From Saturnia japonica (Eukaryota; Arthropoda; Insecta; Lepidoptera; Saturniidae): a DNA stretch of 64,000 nucleotides. A program made the position numbers and the translations under genes. Positions 49,801 through 59,269 of this stretch are shown piece by piece. The stretch is from positions 4,526,001 to 4,590,000 of the forward strand of contig CM065324.1 in assembly GCA_033032175.1 (NCBI GenBank). Direction: 5' to 3'. The notes beneath the pieces are model-generated. The model was not told the DNA's origin. It searched no databases and worked only from the letters and a program-made list of their open reading frames with translations. The first letter of the stretch is position 1, and each line of letters begins with the position of its first letter.

Positions 49801-50640
49801 GATAGCCCTTTACAATGAAAGTTTAAAAGTCGCACTCTCTGACTGATTTATCAAAACCTAAAAGGGTATTTCCAAACAACATATAGTTTTGAAACGAATT
49901 GTACATATGTTAAACAATGATCCGGGTCACCTTTTTTACCATACATTCTTTTAAACATTTTATAAAGTGGCTACACTTGTTTGAAAAGTTTTTCTAGTAT
50001 TTAACCCAAGTTAAGTGAAACTGTTCTTCTGTTCGAGAACGTTGGAGAATATATAAATAGTATTTAAGACTAGTTGTACCTGCAGCTGCGCTCACGTGGA
50101 CCACAGAACGTCTTTATTGTGGTGGCCCCGCTTTCAACCACCGTGGTCGCCCGTCGCTTATTTGAAAGACTTTTTTTGCTTGAGTTACTCCTTATAACAT
50201 CAGCCATCTGTCTGTGAAAGTCCCGTCAAAATCGGTGTAACTGTTTCGGATATTAACCGGAATAAACAGACTGACAGACAGACAGGCAAAAAAATTTTAA
50301 ATTGTTTTTTCGTTATAAATACCGTATATACTTTCATATGCATTTAATAACAAGCTGTTATTTTGACTTTACAAATAGGCATTTCAATTTTATGAATTGT
50401 ATAAATAATGTACTGTATGTAACGTAATTAGTACGGAACCCTCGAGGCTCAAATTCTACTCGCTACTTGTCCGATTGTTTATTTACAGGAGCGTGGTTTA
50501 ACAAACTTCAAAATTACACAGAATGGTTCGAAGAACAAGAGTCTGTCATGGCGAAAGAATCTCTCAGACCAGGAAAACCGACTGACTACAATGAACTGTT
50601 CGGAATTGAGGGCTCATTCAGACAACTTTCTATCGATTAA
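43847..50640 (+). CDS. CRAL-TRIO lipid-transfer protein (alpha-TTP-like), gene C
   Basis: Coding exons are 43847-43997, 44595-44754, 46256-46314, 46961-47157, 48110-48220, 48463-48565 and 50489-50640, joining to 933 nt (310 aa, stop TAA). The N-terminal domain includes TLIQPSGDLWKNIQLELNED (6-25) and FLRGSKFSLEKCKRKLDMYF. The Sec14-like domain includes PLPGLTPQGRRVTICRG near 108-124, VCVLDASVASPRHFSKVSP, AYPVRLKEVHVVNTTPVVD, the basic KPFLKEKIRKR and YIPIDMLPVEYGG at 239-251. The ATG at 43847 lies six bases after the acceptor ending at 43840. No signal peptide or transmembrane segment is seen; the role is inferred to be cytosolic transfer of a lipophilic ligand. Exon 2 of the CDS and the last 84 nt are nearly identical to gene B, while exon 4 (46961-47157) is much less so. 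Intron 2 holds a Tc1 fossil and intron 6 a large composite repeat; the frame is intact. Confidence 0.92.
45214..45750 (-). pseudogene. Dead Tc1-like transposase fragment, intron 2 of gene C
   Basis: The 178-codon frame contains FTNKSRFCLKPDYGSIKLWR, then GGGSIMVWGGICLGARTELH, GSLTAARYVTDILEQIVM, HVNARSQAAAVVSEYL and SARSPDLNPIGHIWYKLGNQ. These are the catalytic half of a Tc1/mariner DDE transposase. The first and second catalytic Asp sites are altered (Tc1 normally has F-T-D-E-S and H-D-N-A-R; here N-K and H-V-N-A-R), and the glutamate of the usual N-P-I-E-H-I-W is Gly. The N-terminal DNA-binding half is absent. No terminal repeats were recognised. The adjoining 45770-46030 minus frame is not clearly part of it. 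Confidence 0.85.
46735..46815 (+). repeat. CR1-like LINE remnant (family C)
   Basis: CTGACCATGCCAAGCGGGTT, TTACTATCAAAAGG and GTGAATGATAGTGAT match the C-terminal coding part and early 3' UTR of the copy at 38630-38710. It is an 80-bp remnant in intron 4 of gene C. Confidence 0.65.
47695..47890 (+). repeat. Interspersed repeat family D, copy 2
   Basis: GGTACAGTCTACAAACTAGA, ACCGCCGGTGACACAGATTT, TGAAATGCTATTTCACGCCT, GGAGATCATTTCACATATGC and ACGGTACTTCAAAAG match 40545-40720 in order. The reading frame of the first copy is not kept. It lies in intron 5 of gene C. Confidence 0.6.
49166..50470. mobile_element. Composite repeat with short inverted ends, intron 7 of gene C
   Basis: The left end, TAGGGTTTCGTGCCTCA, then AAAAACGGAATACTTATAGG and ATCACTTTGTTGACC with GTCTGTC repeats, resembles a widespread lepidopteran repeat. 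The right end, TACGGAACCCTCGAGG at 50433-50448, is roughly its inverse (AGGGTTTCGTG versus CACGGAACCCT type). A family B copy (50072-50405) is nested inside. The right end stops 20-55 nt before exon 8 of gene C. No transposase is encoded. Confidence 0.5.
50072..50405 (+). repeat. Interspersed repeat family B, copy 3 (nested)
   Basis: GCTGCGCTCACGTGGACCAC, AGAACGTC, TGACAGACAGACAGGCAAA, CGTATATACTTTCATATGCA, CTGTTATTTTGACTTTAC and GGCATTTCAATTTTATGAAT match 30646-31155, with a deletion relative to that copy. Confidence 0.65.
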
Positions 50641-50733
50641 ATATGCAAATCCCAAGTAAATTGTTATTTATGACTTGTCTGGTTTAGGTATTCACAGGAA
50701 AAATACAATAATGGTAAATTAACTAAAATAAGT

Positions 50734-50739
50734 AATAAA
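50734..50739 (+). terminator. Candidate polyadenylation signal of gene C
   Basis: This is the first AATAAA after the gene C stop codon, 94 nt downstream of it. The short 3' UTR signal of gene B is not conserved here. Confidence 0.4.
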
Positions 50740-51345
50740 AAAAGAAACATTTGTTAAAGAAATTTTGTAAAACAATTTAAGAAAAAAATTATTTCGATTT
50801 TAATTTTGCATACATTGTGTTTTTGCATCTTTTATTTAAAGATAATTAATTAGCTCAAAGTAAGGTTATAAAGACATTTTACATTTTTTTTATGTATTCT
50901 TAGTAATAATTTTACAAGTTATGTTCATGGACGTATAAAAAAGACGAACGGAGTTCCGCTAAGACAAAAGTGAAGCACAGCAATGTAATTTAAATACCAT
51001 CTCGCAAATAAAACATAATATTATGTGTAACATAAAAAAAATATTTTGATGGAAAATGTAATCAATAAACGGTGAATATATAGTATATATAAATACTTTA
51101 GTAATAATTTATTGATTTCATAAAGGTAAATAAATAAATAGTGTTCGAACAAATTACTATCAATCTACCACAGTTCCTAGGATATTTTTATGTTTAATTA
51201 TTTTACGTAAAAATCAATAAATAAATTGAATATATTACAAGATTACTTATGAACTGCGATCTCCTGATTTTTTTAAAATGAAATTGCTACGGTTTCGACA
51301 CCTCTTCACTACACATGACGGCATTTTAAATTTTTACTAACTTAA
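50740..51345. other. Intergenic DNA downstream of gene C
   Basis: AT-rich sequence with no open frame of note and no recognised repeat. Confidence 0.4.
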
Positions 51346-51556
51346 AATAACATACCATCACACCCAAAGTTGGGTATGTTTTATAGGTCCCATATAATAG
51401 AGATCGAACCTATTGTCATTAATCGGGCATAAACCCAAACTTCGAGCTTCTACTGAGAATTTCATAGAAAAACCCAATTACACTTTGTCCGACCTGGGAA
51501 TCAAACCCAGTACCTCGACTATAGCAGTTATGCTTACGACCTAAACTCGAACGAGG
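51346..51556 (-). repeat. tRNA-derived SINE, family I, copy 4
   Basis: The minus-strand copy is internally deleted. The head (GTCGTAAGCATAACTGCTAT, then GGTACTGGGTTTGATTCCCA) and body (GGTCGGACAAAGTGTAATTG, GGGTTTTTCTATGAAATTCT, ATTAATGACAATAGGTTCGA) are present. The CCCTTCGGGG tail is missing, although the terminal GTGATGGTATGTTA is kept. Confidence 0.75.
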
Positions 51557-53192
51557 CCTGGGGCAATAATGGCGGGCGACTGACTTGCTATGATGTGAAT
51601 GCGTGCTCCTACGTATAAGCGATCTGACTTACTATGAGTGATTCACCGCTATCTTATTGAACATTACGTCCGCCTTTTCTAAACGTCCATGGTTTAGTTA
51701 AACCGGTATCAAGTATAGTGTATTTATTGACTGTGTTAAATACGAAGTAAAACTTTGCAATAAAAAATTATTTTTCAAATATTTCAATATTTAAACCCTG
51801 TAACCTAATATAAACCTATAATCCTAATTGTTTACAAGGTTAAGGCTAAATTGAGTTATATTGGTTAGTGAAAATATAGACGACCAAACTGCATAGGGTT
51901 TCAGAAAGGAAGCAGCTCGTGAAAAAAAGGATAGATGCACCTTATTTTGCTCGAGAAGATGTTCACTTCCTTTGTGCTAGATTGCTGCAAGCGGGATATT
52001 GTTCACAATCCACCACACAAAATCAAAAAGAGAAAGTATTTCTTCTCTGCTACGACAGCGAAATCGCGTATCCACGAATCAATGCTAAATGCAAGTGACG
52101 TCAATATATGTGCGGGAGCGAGATGAGGGGTAAGGAGTTCACCAATCAATACATTATTAAAAAGGTGTAACCACTAATAATGTTTGTATGACACGAAGAT
52201 CTGAGTGAATCGTGACCATCATACACTAGCTGTAATAATAGTAAAAATATCAGCCTTAGGTGTCCCATTTTTGGGCAAAGGCTCCCCAAGAATAGGCACT
52301 TCATCACTACATCAGCCCACGACGTATTGAACGTAGTAATACTGAGAAACCAACAGCACTATATTTCTCCCACATAAAGTGGTACTACAAGAACCATACA
52401 TTAATAACTGGTTTAATCTGGATTTGTAGACAACCAATCATTAATCTATGATAAGAAAATTTCTCAAACGTTCAGATTTCCTTGCGATGTTTTCTTTCAC
52501 CGTAAGTCGATATTATTACTAATTTGAATTAGTAAATTTACGCAAATTCCAAAAAAATTGTTGGGTACTTGGGACCACGTCTAGGTGAAACACCCATCAT
52601 TGTGACACGCTTAGATGACAGCCGCATTCCGGATTCAGCTGGCGTATATTCAGTAATCAAGCAGGCAGATGTACCCGATTGGGTCCCGACCACCATTCAC
52701 ATGATAAACCCGACACAGTGAAGGAAAACATTGTGATAAAACCATAGCATTGGTTGCGCCGTATATAAATATCATTATATATTTTAGTCTCCTCCTTTGT
52801 CTATCTATATCTTTTTATATATACCCTACTTTACCACACATTTCCTCACGCTCTCGTCCCTACCTCAGACAAAACAGACGTCAGCCGCTATGCTCTGAAG
52901 TACCACGCGCGCGTCATTTTTAACATGCTTATACAAGTATATAATACAGATCAAAAAAGTGAGTGGTTTGTGCTATTTAATAAACGATCCGCCTTTATCT
53001 GTGACAAAATAAAAGGTGCAAGCAACCAGCACCGAAGAAAACGAGGTACACACTTTTCCTTCTTTATCCGCCGCTACGAGCATGGTGGTAGGTGTTACCG
53101 CGAATCTCCAAAAACCTAATCAAACCAAGATGGCTTAGTTACCCCAATATAGGTGTTTTCATAAAACTATATGAAGCCAACCACTTGAAATT
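51557..53192. other. Intergenic DNA with decayed repeats
   Basis: No gene is supported. Around 52255-52510, GTCCCATTTTTGGGCAAAGG and TTTCCTTGCGATGTTTTCTT with TCACCGTAAG look like decayed LINE-derived sequence. Around 52715-52750, GAAGGAAAACATTGTGATAA matches the body of SINE family II. The rest is unrecognised. Confidence 0.4.
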
Positions 53193-53848
53193 ACTAGCTG
53201 TGCCCCGCGTTTTCATCCGCATATAATTTAGAAGAAATCACTGATTGATGATTTATATAATATTTCAATATAAACAATATTTTTATCGGGCGGCCACTAC
53301 TACTATAGACATAGACCCGAGCTGAGTGTTGAATTATTTTATTTTTGGATTATCTCTCAAACTATAAGTCCAATTAAAAACGCTGTAAAAGACAATGTTT
53401 ACTTTCATTAAATTGTCTTTATGATGAGGTAACTTTTTTTCGTAAAGGTTAATATGCTATACTTAAAAATCAAGATTATAAATTAATATTCAACAAAAAA
53501 AGATTTTCAAAATAATTTATTGTGACTTATATATAGGAGATATATATATGCTATGACCGACTTTTTTTTAGAAATACTAATGGCCAATATTTTTAAGAGC
53601 ATTGTATTTACGTATCATTATCTATTAAGGCTGCGCACACGGATAAAGCCTTTCGAAAGGGCTTCGATTTCTAACTTACGTAACAAAAACCAATGTTTAA
53701 GGCTAGCTGGGAATTGTAGACTAAACTTATACAGCCTATAGTATTTCTCGTAAGTCTGGCTATCATAAAAAAAAGTTTTTTTCGAATCCGACTGGTGGTT
53801 TCAGAGATTATTGTGTTTAAACAAAAACAAACAAACAACAAAACTTTT
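53193..53848 (+). repeat. Interspersed repeat family A, copy 2
   Basis: The head CTAGCTGTGCCCCGCGTTTT leads into CTTTATGATGAGGTAACTTT, TTTCGTAAAGGTTAATATGC, GACCGACTTTTTTTTAGA, CTTACGTAACAAAAACCAAT, TTTAAGGCTAGCTGGGAATT, AATCCGACTGGTGGTTTC and a final GTGTTTAAACAAAAAC. All of these recur in order at 60712-61290. It is about 650 bp with no conserved frame. Confidence 0.75.
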
Positions 53849-53869
53849 GCACTTTATACCGCCTGGACA

Positions 53870-54065
53870 TTAGGGCTTTTTTGTAAAGTCCACCTGACTA
53901 GCTACCACCCTCAAGTTTAAAAATCTGTCGCCAAACACCCATAGGTGTATTTCGGCAGCTGCACTTGAGAGCCAATCTTCCACCGGGTTTAGCGTATTAC
54001 CATCTTGGGCCACATTGTCACTTAAGATAAGGTGTGACTGTGGTCGCAACGCTAAACCTATAACG
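53870..54065 (+). repeat. SINE family II, 3' half only
   Basis: TAGCTACCACCCTCAAG, AATCTGTCGCCAAACACC, GCTGCACTTGAGAGCC, CTTCCACCGGGTTTAGCGTA and TTACCATCTT match 18290-18395. The tRNA-like head is absent. Confidence 0.6.
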
Positions 54066-54958
54066 ATTTAAAAAAACACTGTTTTGATTTGTCACGTTTC
54101 GTAATTAACCAGTGTACATATATGCAAATGCCTAGAAGCTAGCAGGTCGAAAAGTCAGCGTGAACTGGCGATTAACGATCTCTCGGTAATCGCGGATGTT
54201 TTTGGATTGTACCTATTGTGCTTACCCATCGGGCACTGTGTTGGAGTTTTTGTTTTTGGCAGGATCTTGATCTACCATGTTTTGATTTTTAATTTAATCC
54301 ATTAACCTATGCTCGCGCCACATAATTGGCACTTCTTTTCAATATTTACCAATCCGCTTCAACGGCTACATGTCGCGCCCCTTTCCATGGTTGATTAGGA
54401 AGCTGTTCGTAATTACGAGCAGTCTACGTTCACCCGCACGCGTGTTGATAACGTGAACTATATATTACCACCCCATTATATCAAGTACACATGCACCCGG
54501 ACGGCGCATGAACGTCGTCGTGCATTACCTACCCGCTATACCGCAATACAGTCAACTAAAATCCGACCAAAGAAAGCGCTGAGGAACCTGAAGAACATCA
54601 AGGAGGCGGTGTAGCGTATTCCCGGATTTCAACGACCAACCCACCATTATTGACGCGCTCGACTATATCGCATAGTCACCCCACTAACAACCTACGTTAT
54701 TTCACTAGCATTTTGTTAATCGACTTCAGCAAAAGACGGGAGTCGAGTACATAATCGTAGCACTTAAATGGACCTACAAAAAAGTTAGCAAAGTATATAT
54801 CTATCTTCTAAGGATCACCCACAATAAGAAATTTTGTCTTTAAAATAACCGAGACCAGGGGAAGTACGATTCGAGCGTATGCCCGATCGACGGAATTCGA
54901 AAATCCACGCGAGCGCTGTCGCGGGTACAGGTAGTGCTTTCATTAGCATTTAGTACCA
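54066..54958. other. Intergenic DNA, partly GC-rich, unrecognised
   Basis: 54400-54680 is clearly richer in G+C than its surroundings (GTTCACCCGCACGCGTGTTG, CACCCGGACGGCGCATGAAC). It has a short broken frame including IRPKKALRNLKNIKEAV. It looks like the remnant of a formerly coding or transposon sequence, but no family could be named. Confidence 0.35.
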
Positions 54959-55146
54959 TCATACATACCATCATGACTGTATTCCCCGAAGGGTTAGGCA
55001 GAGGTGTACTAATGTACACCTTCAGTTCGCCAAGTATGTTTTTAGGTCCCATGTAATAGGGGGCGAGCCTATTGCCATTAATCGGGCACGAAACCAAACT
55101 CCGAGCTGTTACTGAGAATTTCATAGGAAAACCCCAATGACACTTT
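54959..55146 (-). repeat. tRNA-derived SINE, family I, copy 5 (head missing)
   Basis: The reverse complement carries GTGTCATTGGGGTTTTCCTA, TGAAATTCTCAGTAACAGCT, CGGAGTTTGGTTTCGTGCC, GGCTCGCCCCCTATTACATG and the CCCTTCGGGGAATACAG tail, ending in GATGGTATG. The A and B boxes are missing. It abuts a family B tail at 55148-55205. Confidence 0.8.
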
Positions 55147-55147
55147 T

Positions 55148-55205
55148 TTTTAGTAAACAGCTATTATTTTGACATTACAAACAGACACTTCAATTTTACT
55201 TTTTT
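55148..55205 (+). repeat. Family B tail, copy 4
   Basis: AGTAAACAGCTATTATTTTG, ACATTACAAACAGACACTTC and AATTTTAC match the last 60 bp of the copies at 6718 and 30632. It directly follows the truncated end of a SINE, so one probably inserted into or recombined with the other. Confidence 0.7.
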
Positions 55206-56344
55206 GTATATACTATGGAGGGTAGAGGTAATAAGAACCATTATATATGGGGGGCAAGTTGTAAAAGGGTCCAGCTGTAAGCATCAAATTACAATTCAGA
55301 AACTCACCAAAATGGCGCTAATGTAGCAAGAGGGAATGATATTTTTTCATGATTCTATGGTTTTTACTTTTGCAAAATTAAAAAAAAAAATTGAGCAATA
55401 ATGGGGAAAGTTTGTGAAGTGAAAAGTTGTTCAAGTGAGCGAAAATTCAAAAGTAATAATTTTTGGTGCTATCTTTAAAATTTACGCACTTGCTTCCGTG
55501 GCGCCACTCTAATTTGATACTTTTCGACGGATACATTTTCATACATAGAGATGGAACTCGTGGTCTCTATCCTTCATAGTACAGATACAATCAAGATCTC
55601 CGTGGATCGTTAAACATTGAATTGTATTTTTTACCGTAGAAACCTGTCATGGGTACACACCCGGGTACAAAACCCCACGGTATACCATCTGGCGCCTTGA
55701 TGGGGCGACGCGAGGCGGCTGGAAGCATTCTATCGCGTTAATGAAATTCGTTCCAAAAAAAAAATTGAATTTAATTTAATTTTCTATGCCTAAGGAATAA
55801 AGTATTTTATACATAGGAATATTGAAGGAACAAATCCCATAACTACGGTTCCATAGCATCAAGTAGGTACTGTTTTTCCAACATCGTCTATTTAATTAGT
55901 TCGCCTTTTATTCATACCCAAAGCAGTAATACAGAGTTTATAGTTTAAGACAAAATTAAAAAAAAAATTATATCCGCTTACTAGGCACTTTATTATATTT
56001 TTTTACAATTTAACAACATATTTATTCAATCAGATAAAAACAACAATTTACACAAGTTTATTTCCCACATAGTGTTTACACAATACAATATACATAATTA
56101 AAATTCAACAATTACTATCCGTGTAAATTAATATATAAAAAATAATTTACTAGCAGTACCCGCGACTTCGTCCACATGGTATATTTCGTGAATGAAAAAC
56201 AGCAACTAAATTAAAACTACAACTCATCTCGAGATACTTGACCCGTATAAGCTATGATAATACCCAACTAAACCATTTAAAATATTAACCGATACCACAG
56301 CTTAAAAATCATACCGATATTAACCAAAAGTCATACTGCAAAAG
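55206..56344. other. Intergenic DNA, no gene recognised
   Basis: Mostly AT-rich. 55500-55760 contains less AT-rich patches (GGCGCCACTCTAATTTG, GTATACCATCTGGCGCC) typical of old repeats. At 56150-56180, ACTAGCAGTACCCGCGACTT with CGTCCACATGG resembles the head of family B. Confidence 0.35.
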
Positions 56345-56445
56345 ACTGACTGCTATGCTCGAGGTCCTGGGTTCGATTGCCAAGTGTTATTGGGTTTTTC
56401 TATGAAATTCTCAGTAGCAGCTCGGAGTTTGGCATTAATGGTAAT
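56345..56445 (+). repeat. tRNA-derived SINE, family I, copy 6 (truncated)
   Basis: TGACTGCTATGCTCGAGGTC, CTGGGTTCGATTGCCA, AAGTGTTATTGGGTTTTTCT, ATGAAATTCTCAGTAGCAGC and TCGGAGTTTGGCATTAATGG. It keeps the B box region but lacks the AGGTCGAGC segment and the tail. Confidence 0.75.
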
Positions 56446-57964
56446 GAAATCATGTCATGTGTAGTTATGTGCTCCTACTTAGACGTAACTAGTTATGTTA
56501 TGAAATAGCCACATGAATAGAATAAACGGGCGTAGGAATATAGAATAATATCGCTAAATATTTTTTTTACATATTAGATTTATTCTATAAAGTAACAAAT
56601 TTAAACAGTAATGAAACTAGATAAATAATTAGAACGATTTATTAAACTGCTCGAAAGTTGTTTTATATGAAACTTAGATTAAATAAATCAATCACATTAA
56701 TGTGAAGTGCGTAAAAATAGAAAGCAATTTATAAATGATCTACAAAACTGTCTGAAACAGTTTATATGTAAATTTTATATAAATCCCGATACAATCGATT
56801 TTAGTAATAAGAAAAGATTTAATAACAAAATTCTCAACAGCTGTTTGTGTAGTAAAATTACTCTTACACCTACTAATATACCTACACCTTTTATGGCTTG
56901 CGCGTCACCTATTTATACGTTGATCGTACTATACTAGAAACATTTACGAAGGGGAAAACTACAACAGTATAGAGTTTCAACACAATCGGACGAACTAAGA
57001 ACGAACGCGTGGGGCATGAACACACAAACATCATTTTTATATATAAGACTGCTTAGCGCCTACAGAACAGCGTAATGATATGCAGTATAGACCTTTCTTC
57101 GAATTCAGTCCTGAAAACTTAAATCAACTTGGATTATGAAAGTATGTAATTGGAAAAGGATAACTTGATACGAATGACATCATATTTTCGCAGCGCATTT
57201 ATAATGACTTCTATTGTAAGCAAAGTTTTAATACGGTGGGTTACATTATCGCAATTTTCATAAAGGTTTTTAAATAATCTAGCTATGAGAAAGAATGTCT
57301 ATGTCGGTTCAGTAGTTTTTGTGTTTACCCATTATTGAATGTATCAATTATTGCAAACATATATAAAATACAATTTATAATATAAGATTTCATAGTGAAC
57401 ATTTATGTTTACCTGCCTATCATAATATCCACATGCATTGTTTCATAGAGCAAATTGCAATATCAAAATTAAGATATTTTTTAGGGAAGTTTTATGTATA
57501 CAATACATTTCAATAAAGTTATTTATGTATATGTACGAGTATTAGAGAAAATTCAATTATTTGTAATGAAGTCGTCAAAAAATTACTTTTGGCCGCTTAT
57601 GCTGGCTGAACCTTATTAGTTAAATCAAAATAATGTTCTAAAGAATTCTAGAGCTTTAAAACCCTAGAGAAGAGTTCGCGATAGCATATGTCTATTTCTT
57701 ACGGTTGACTCCAAGCATAGAATTATGATCCAAGCATAGAATTATGAACTCGGCGTGTTACAGTGTGCGGACTTTATTACTCTATGACTCCAAGTAACCA
57801 TTTTTATCTTCAACATAATAATTAAAAGTATTGCTTTATTTGCGAAGCTCTTTTCTCCAATTCGGTATTAATATTTACCCAGATAATTTTGTTACTTAAC
57901 TCGGGCATATAATGCAGATTAAGTTTGTTTTTTATAGTTTTCCATTTAATTTAATAACGTAGAA
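56446..57964. other. Intergenic DNA, no gene recognised
   Basis: AT-rich. The segment 57280-57345 (CTAGCTATGAGAAAGAATGT, then CGGTTCAGTAGTTTTTGTG) is a family A-like tail. The 76-codon frame at 56707-56937 has low complexity and was not accepted. A GCATAGAATTATGA repeat occurs twice near 57712-57748. Confidence 0.35.
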
Positions 57965-58345
57965 GAAACCTATAAAAATAGCGCGTCGCGAACTAAGCGC
58001 ATTATTCGTAAATATGAAGTAACATAACATACCATCACGCCAGTATCCCAGAAGTGTTAGACAGAGGTGTACAAGCACAATTCGCCCTTAATCAGGCACA
58101 AAGCCAAAATCCGAGCTGCTACTGAGAATTTCATAGAAAAACCCAATAACACTTTACTCGATCTGGGAATCGAACCTAGCACCTAGCCTAGCAGTCGCGT
58201 TTAGGACCACTAGGCAGCCATAAAGTTATGATCGATCAATATTAAAGCGATAAACTCTAAATCAGGTTTATTAAACATAAAATACACCATTTTGTATATA
58301 ATACCCGTGCGAAACTGGTGTGGGTCACTAGTATGTAGTATATCG
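57965..58345 (-). repeat. Interspersed repeat family F, interrupted by a SINE
   Basis: The reverse complement starts TTTCGCACGGGTATTATATA and continues AATGGTGTATTTTATGTTTA, CTGATTTAGAGTTTATCGCT and CATAACTTTA. It is then interrupted by the SINE at 58021-58218 and resumes with ACGAATAATGCGCTTAGTTC. The plus-strand copy at 63730-63890 has the same blocks uninterrupted. Confidence 0.7.
58021..58218 (-). repeat. tRNA-derived SINE, family I, copy 7 (nested in family F)
   Basis: The reverse complement has CTAGTGGTCCTAAACGCGAC, the B box GGTTCGATTCCC, AGATCGAGTAAAGTGTTATT, GGGTTTTTCTATGAAATTCT and GCAGCTCGGATTTTGGC, then an internal deletion and a degenerate tail. It splits a family F element, with similar bases (ATGAAGT and ATAAAGT) on each side as a possible target duplication. 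Confidence 0.8.
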
Positions 58346-58907
58346 TTTCATTTTCACATATGTTTAAGTAGAAAAAAATGATATAGTGTTCTGTTCCTGC
58401 AGAAGTAGGGTTCAATGTGAGGTAAGCCCGACTGGTGGAACACCTCCACCCTACAAAAGATCGTAGATAAATAATTTTGTGTTTTCTTCCTGCGGTGACT
58501 ATGGTTTCCAGAACTCCTTGTAGTAAGGGGTTCAAGACTGGCAACGCAATAGTGATATCTTGTATTACAAGTGTCTATAGGCTACGGTAACCGCTTACAA
58601 TCGAACGGGCTATATGACTGTTTACCACCTTTGTTGTTTAAGTTAACAAAAAAGTTTCAACATCGATTCTTTCATAGTCCACACATTAATTTACGTCCTA
58701 TGTTAACAAGAAATTGAGTTTTCAAATTTCTTTACGCATAATAAGTAATTATTATTGTACATATCTATCCCTTATTTATAAAGATGAATTAATGTAACAA
58801 TTTGAATATGTTACAGATCAAAACATTAATAAAGTTATCAATGTTATAATTTATAAAAATATTTTTAAACGCTTAAAACAACAATAAATTAAAACGCATT
58901 ATTACAT
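58346..58907. other. Repeat tail and AT-rich DNA before gene D
   Basis: 58560-58635 holds a family D tail (AGGCTACGGTAACCGCTTAC, then ATCGAACGGGCTATATGACT and GTTTACCACC). The preceding 58400-58550 is less AT-rich and may be the body of that copy. The remainder is AT-rich. Confidence 0.4.
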
Positions 58908-59085
58908 TATTTTGGTGCATTAGACATTTTTTAGATGGGTACTAGGGTTATTGGGTTATGAATTGCATTTTATTTATGAATTGTATTTTATTAATTATTA
59001 GAAACTTTAAAATACATTTCATATTCTTTTATGAAAGATGCATTCGCGGTCTGCTATATGTACATGTATAAAAATTATAGAAATG
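58908..59085. mobile_element. Second copy of the 40161-40431 MITE (right end lost)
   Basis: TTATTTTGGTGCATTAGACA, TTTTTTAGATGGGTACTAGG, TTATGAATTGCATTTTATTT and TTCGCGGTCTGCTATATGTA match 40170-40335 nearly base for base (about eight differences in 140). The right inverted end is absent. It lies only about 90 bp upstream of the predicted start of gene D transcription. Confidence 0.75.
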
Positions 59086-59159
59086 TAAAATATATTGAAG
59101 GTCAAGTAATTTTTACAAACACTTAAATATCCATTATTCAATATTTTATTCAGATGGAA

Positions 59160-59225
59160 GCACGCTCCGTAACAGTGCGTTGGCAATTAATTAGCATTGA
59201 CAATCGGCGCTTGAATCGCGAGCCT
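59160..59225 (+). promoter_or_regulatory. Core promoter of gene D
   Basis: An initiator-like CAGT lies at 59173-59176 (A+1 at 59174). GGCGCTTGAATCGCGAG lies at about +33 to +49, corresponding to GCGCTTGCGTCGCGA in gene C and GCGGTTGCTTCGC in gene B. The region upstream of the initiator is less conserved than between B and C, and the TCAGT core is weaker (AACAGT). Confidence 0.5.
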
Positions 59226-59269
59226 TCACACTAAATACTCGATTTTCAAATACCTGTTACAATTGAAAC
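59174..59269 (+). other. Non-coding first exon (5' UTR) of gene D
   Basis: The exon ends GAAAC|GTAAGT (donor at 59270). TAAATACTCGATTTTCAAAT then ACCTGTTACAATT matches the first exons of genes B and C. It is expected to splice to the acceptor CATTCACAG ending at 62784, six bases before the ATG of gene D, across a 3.5 kb intron. Confidence 0.65.
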
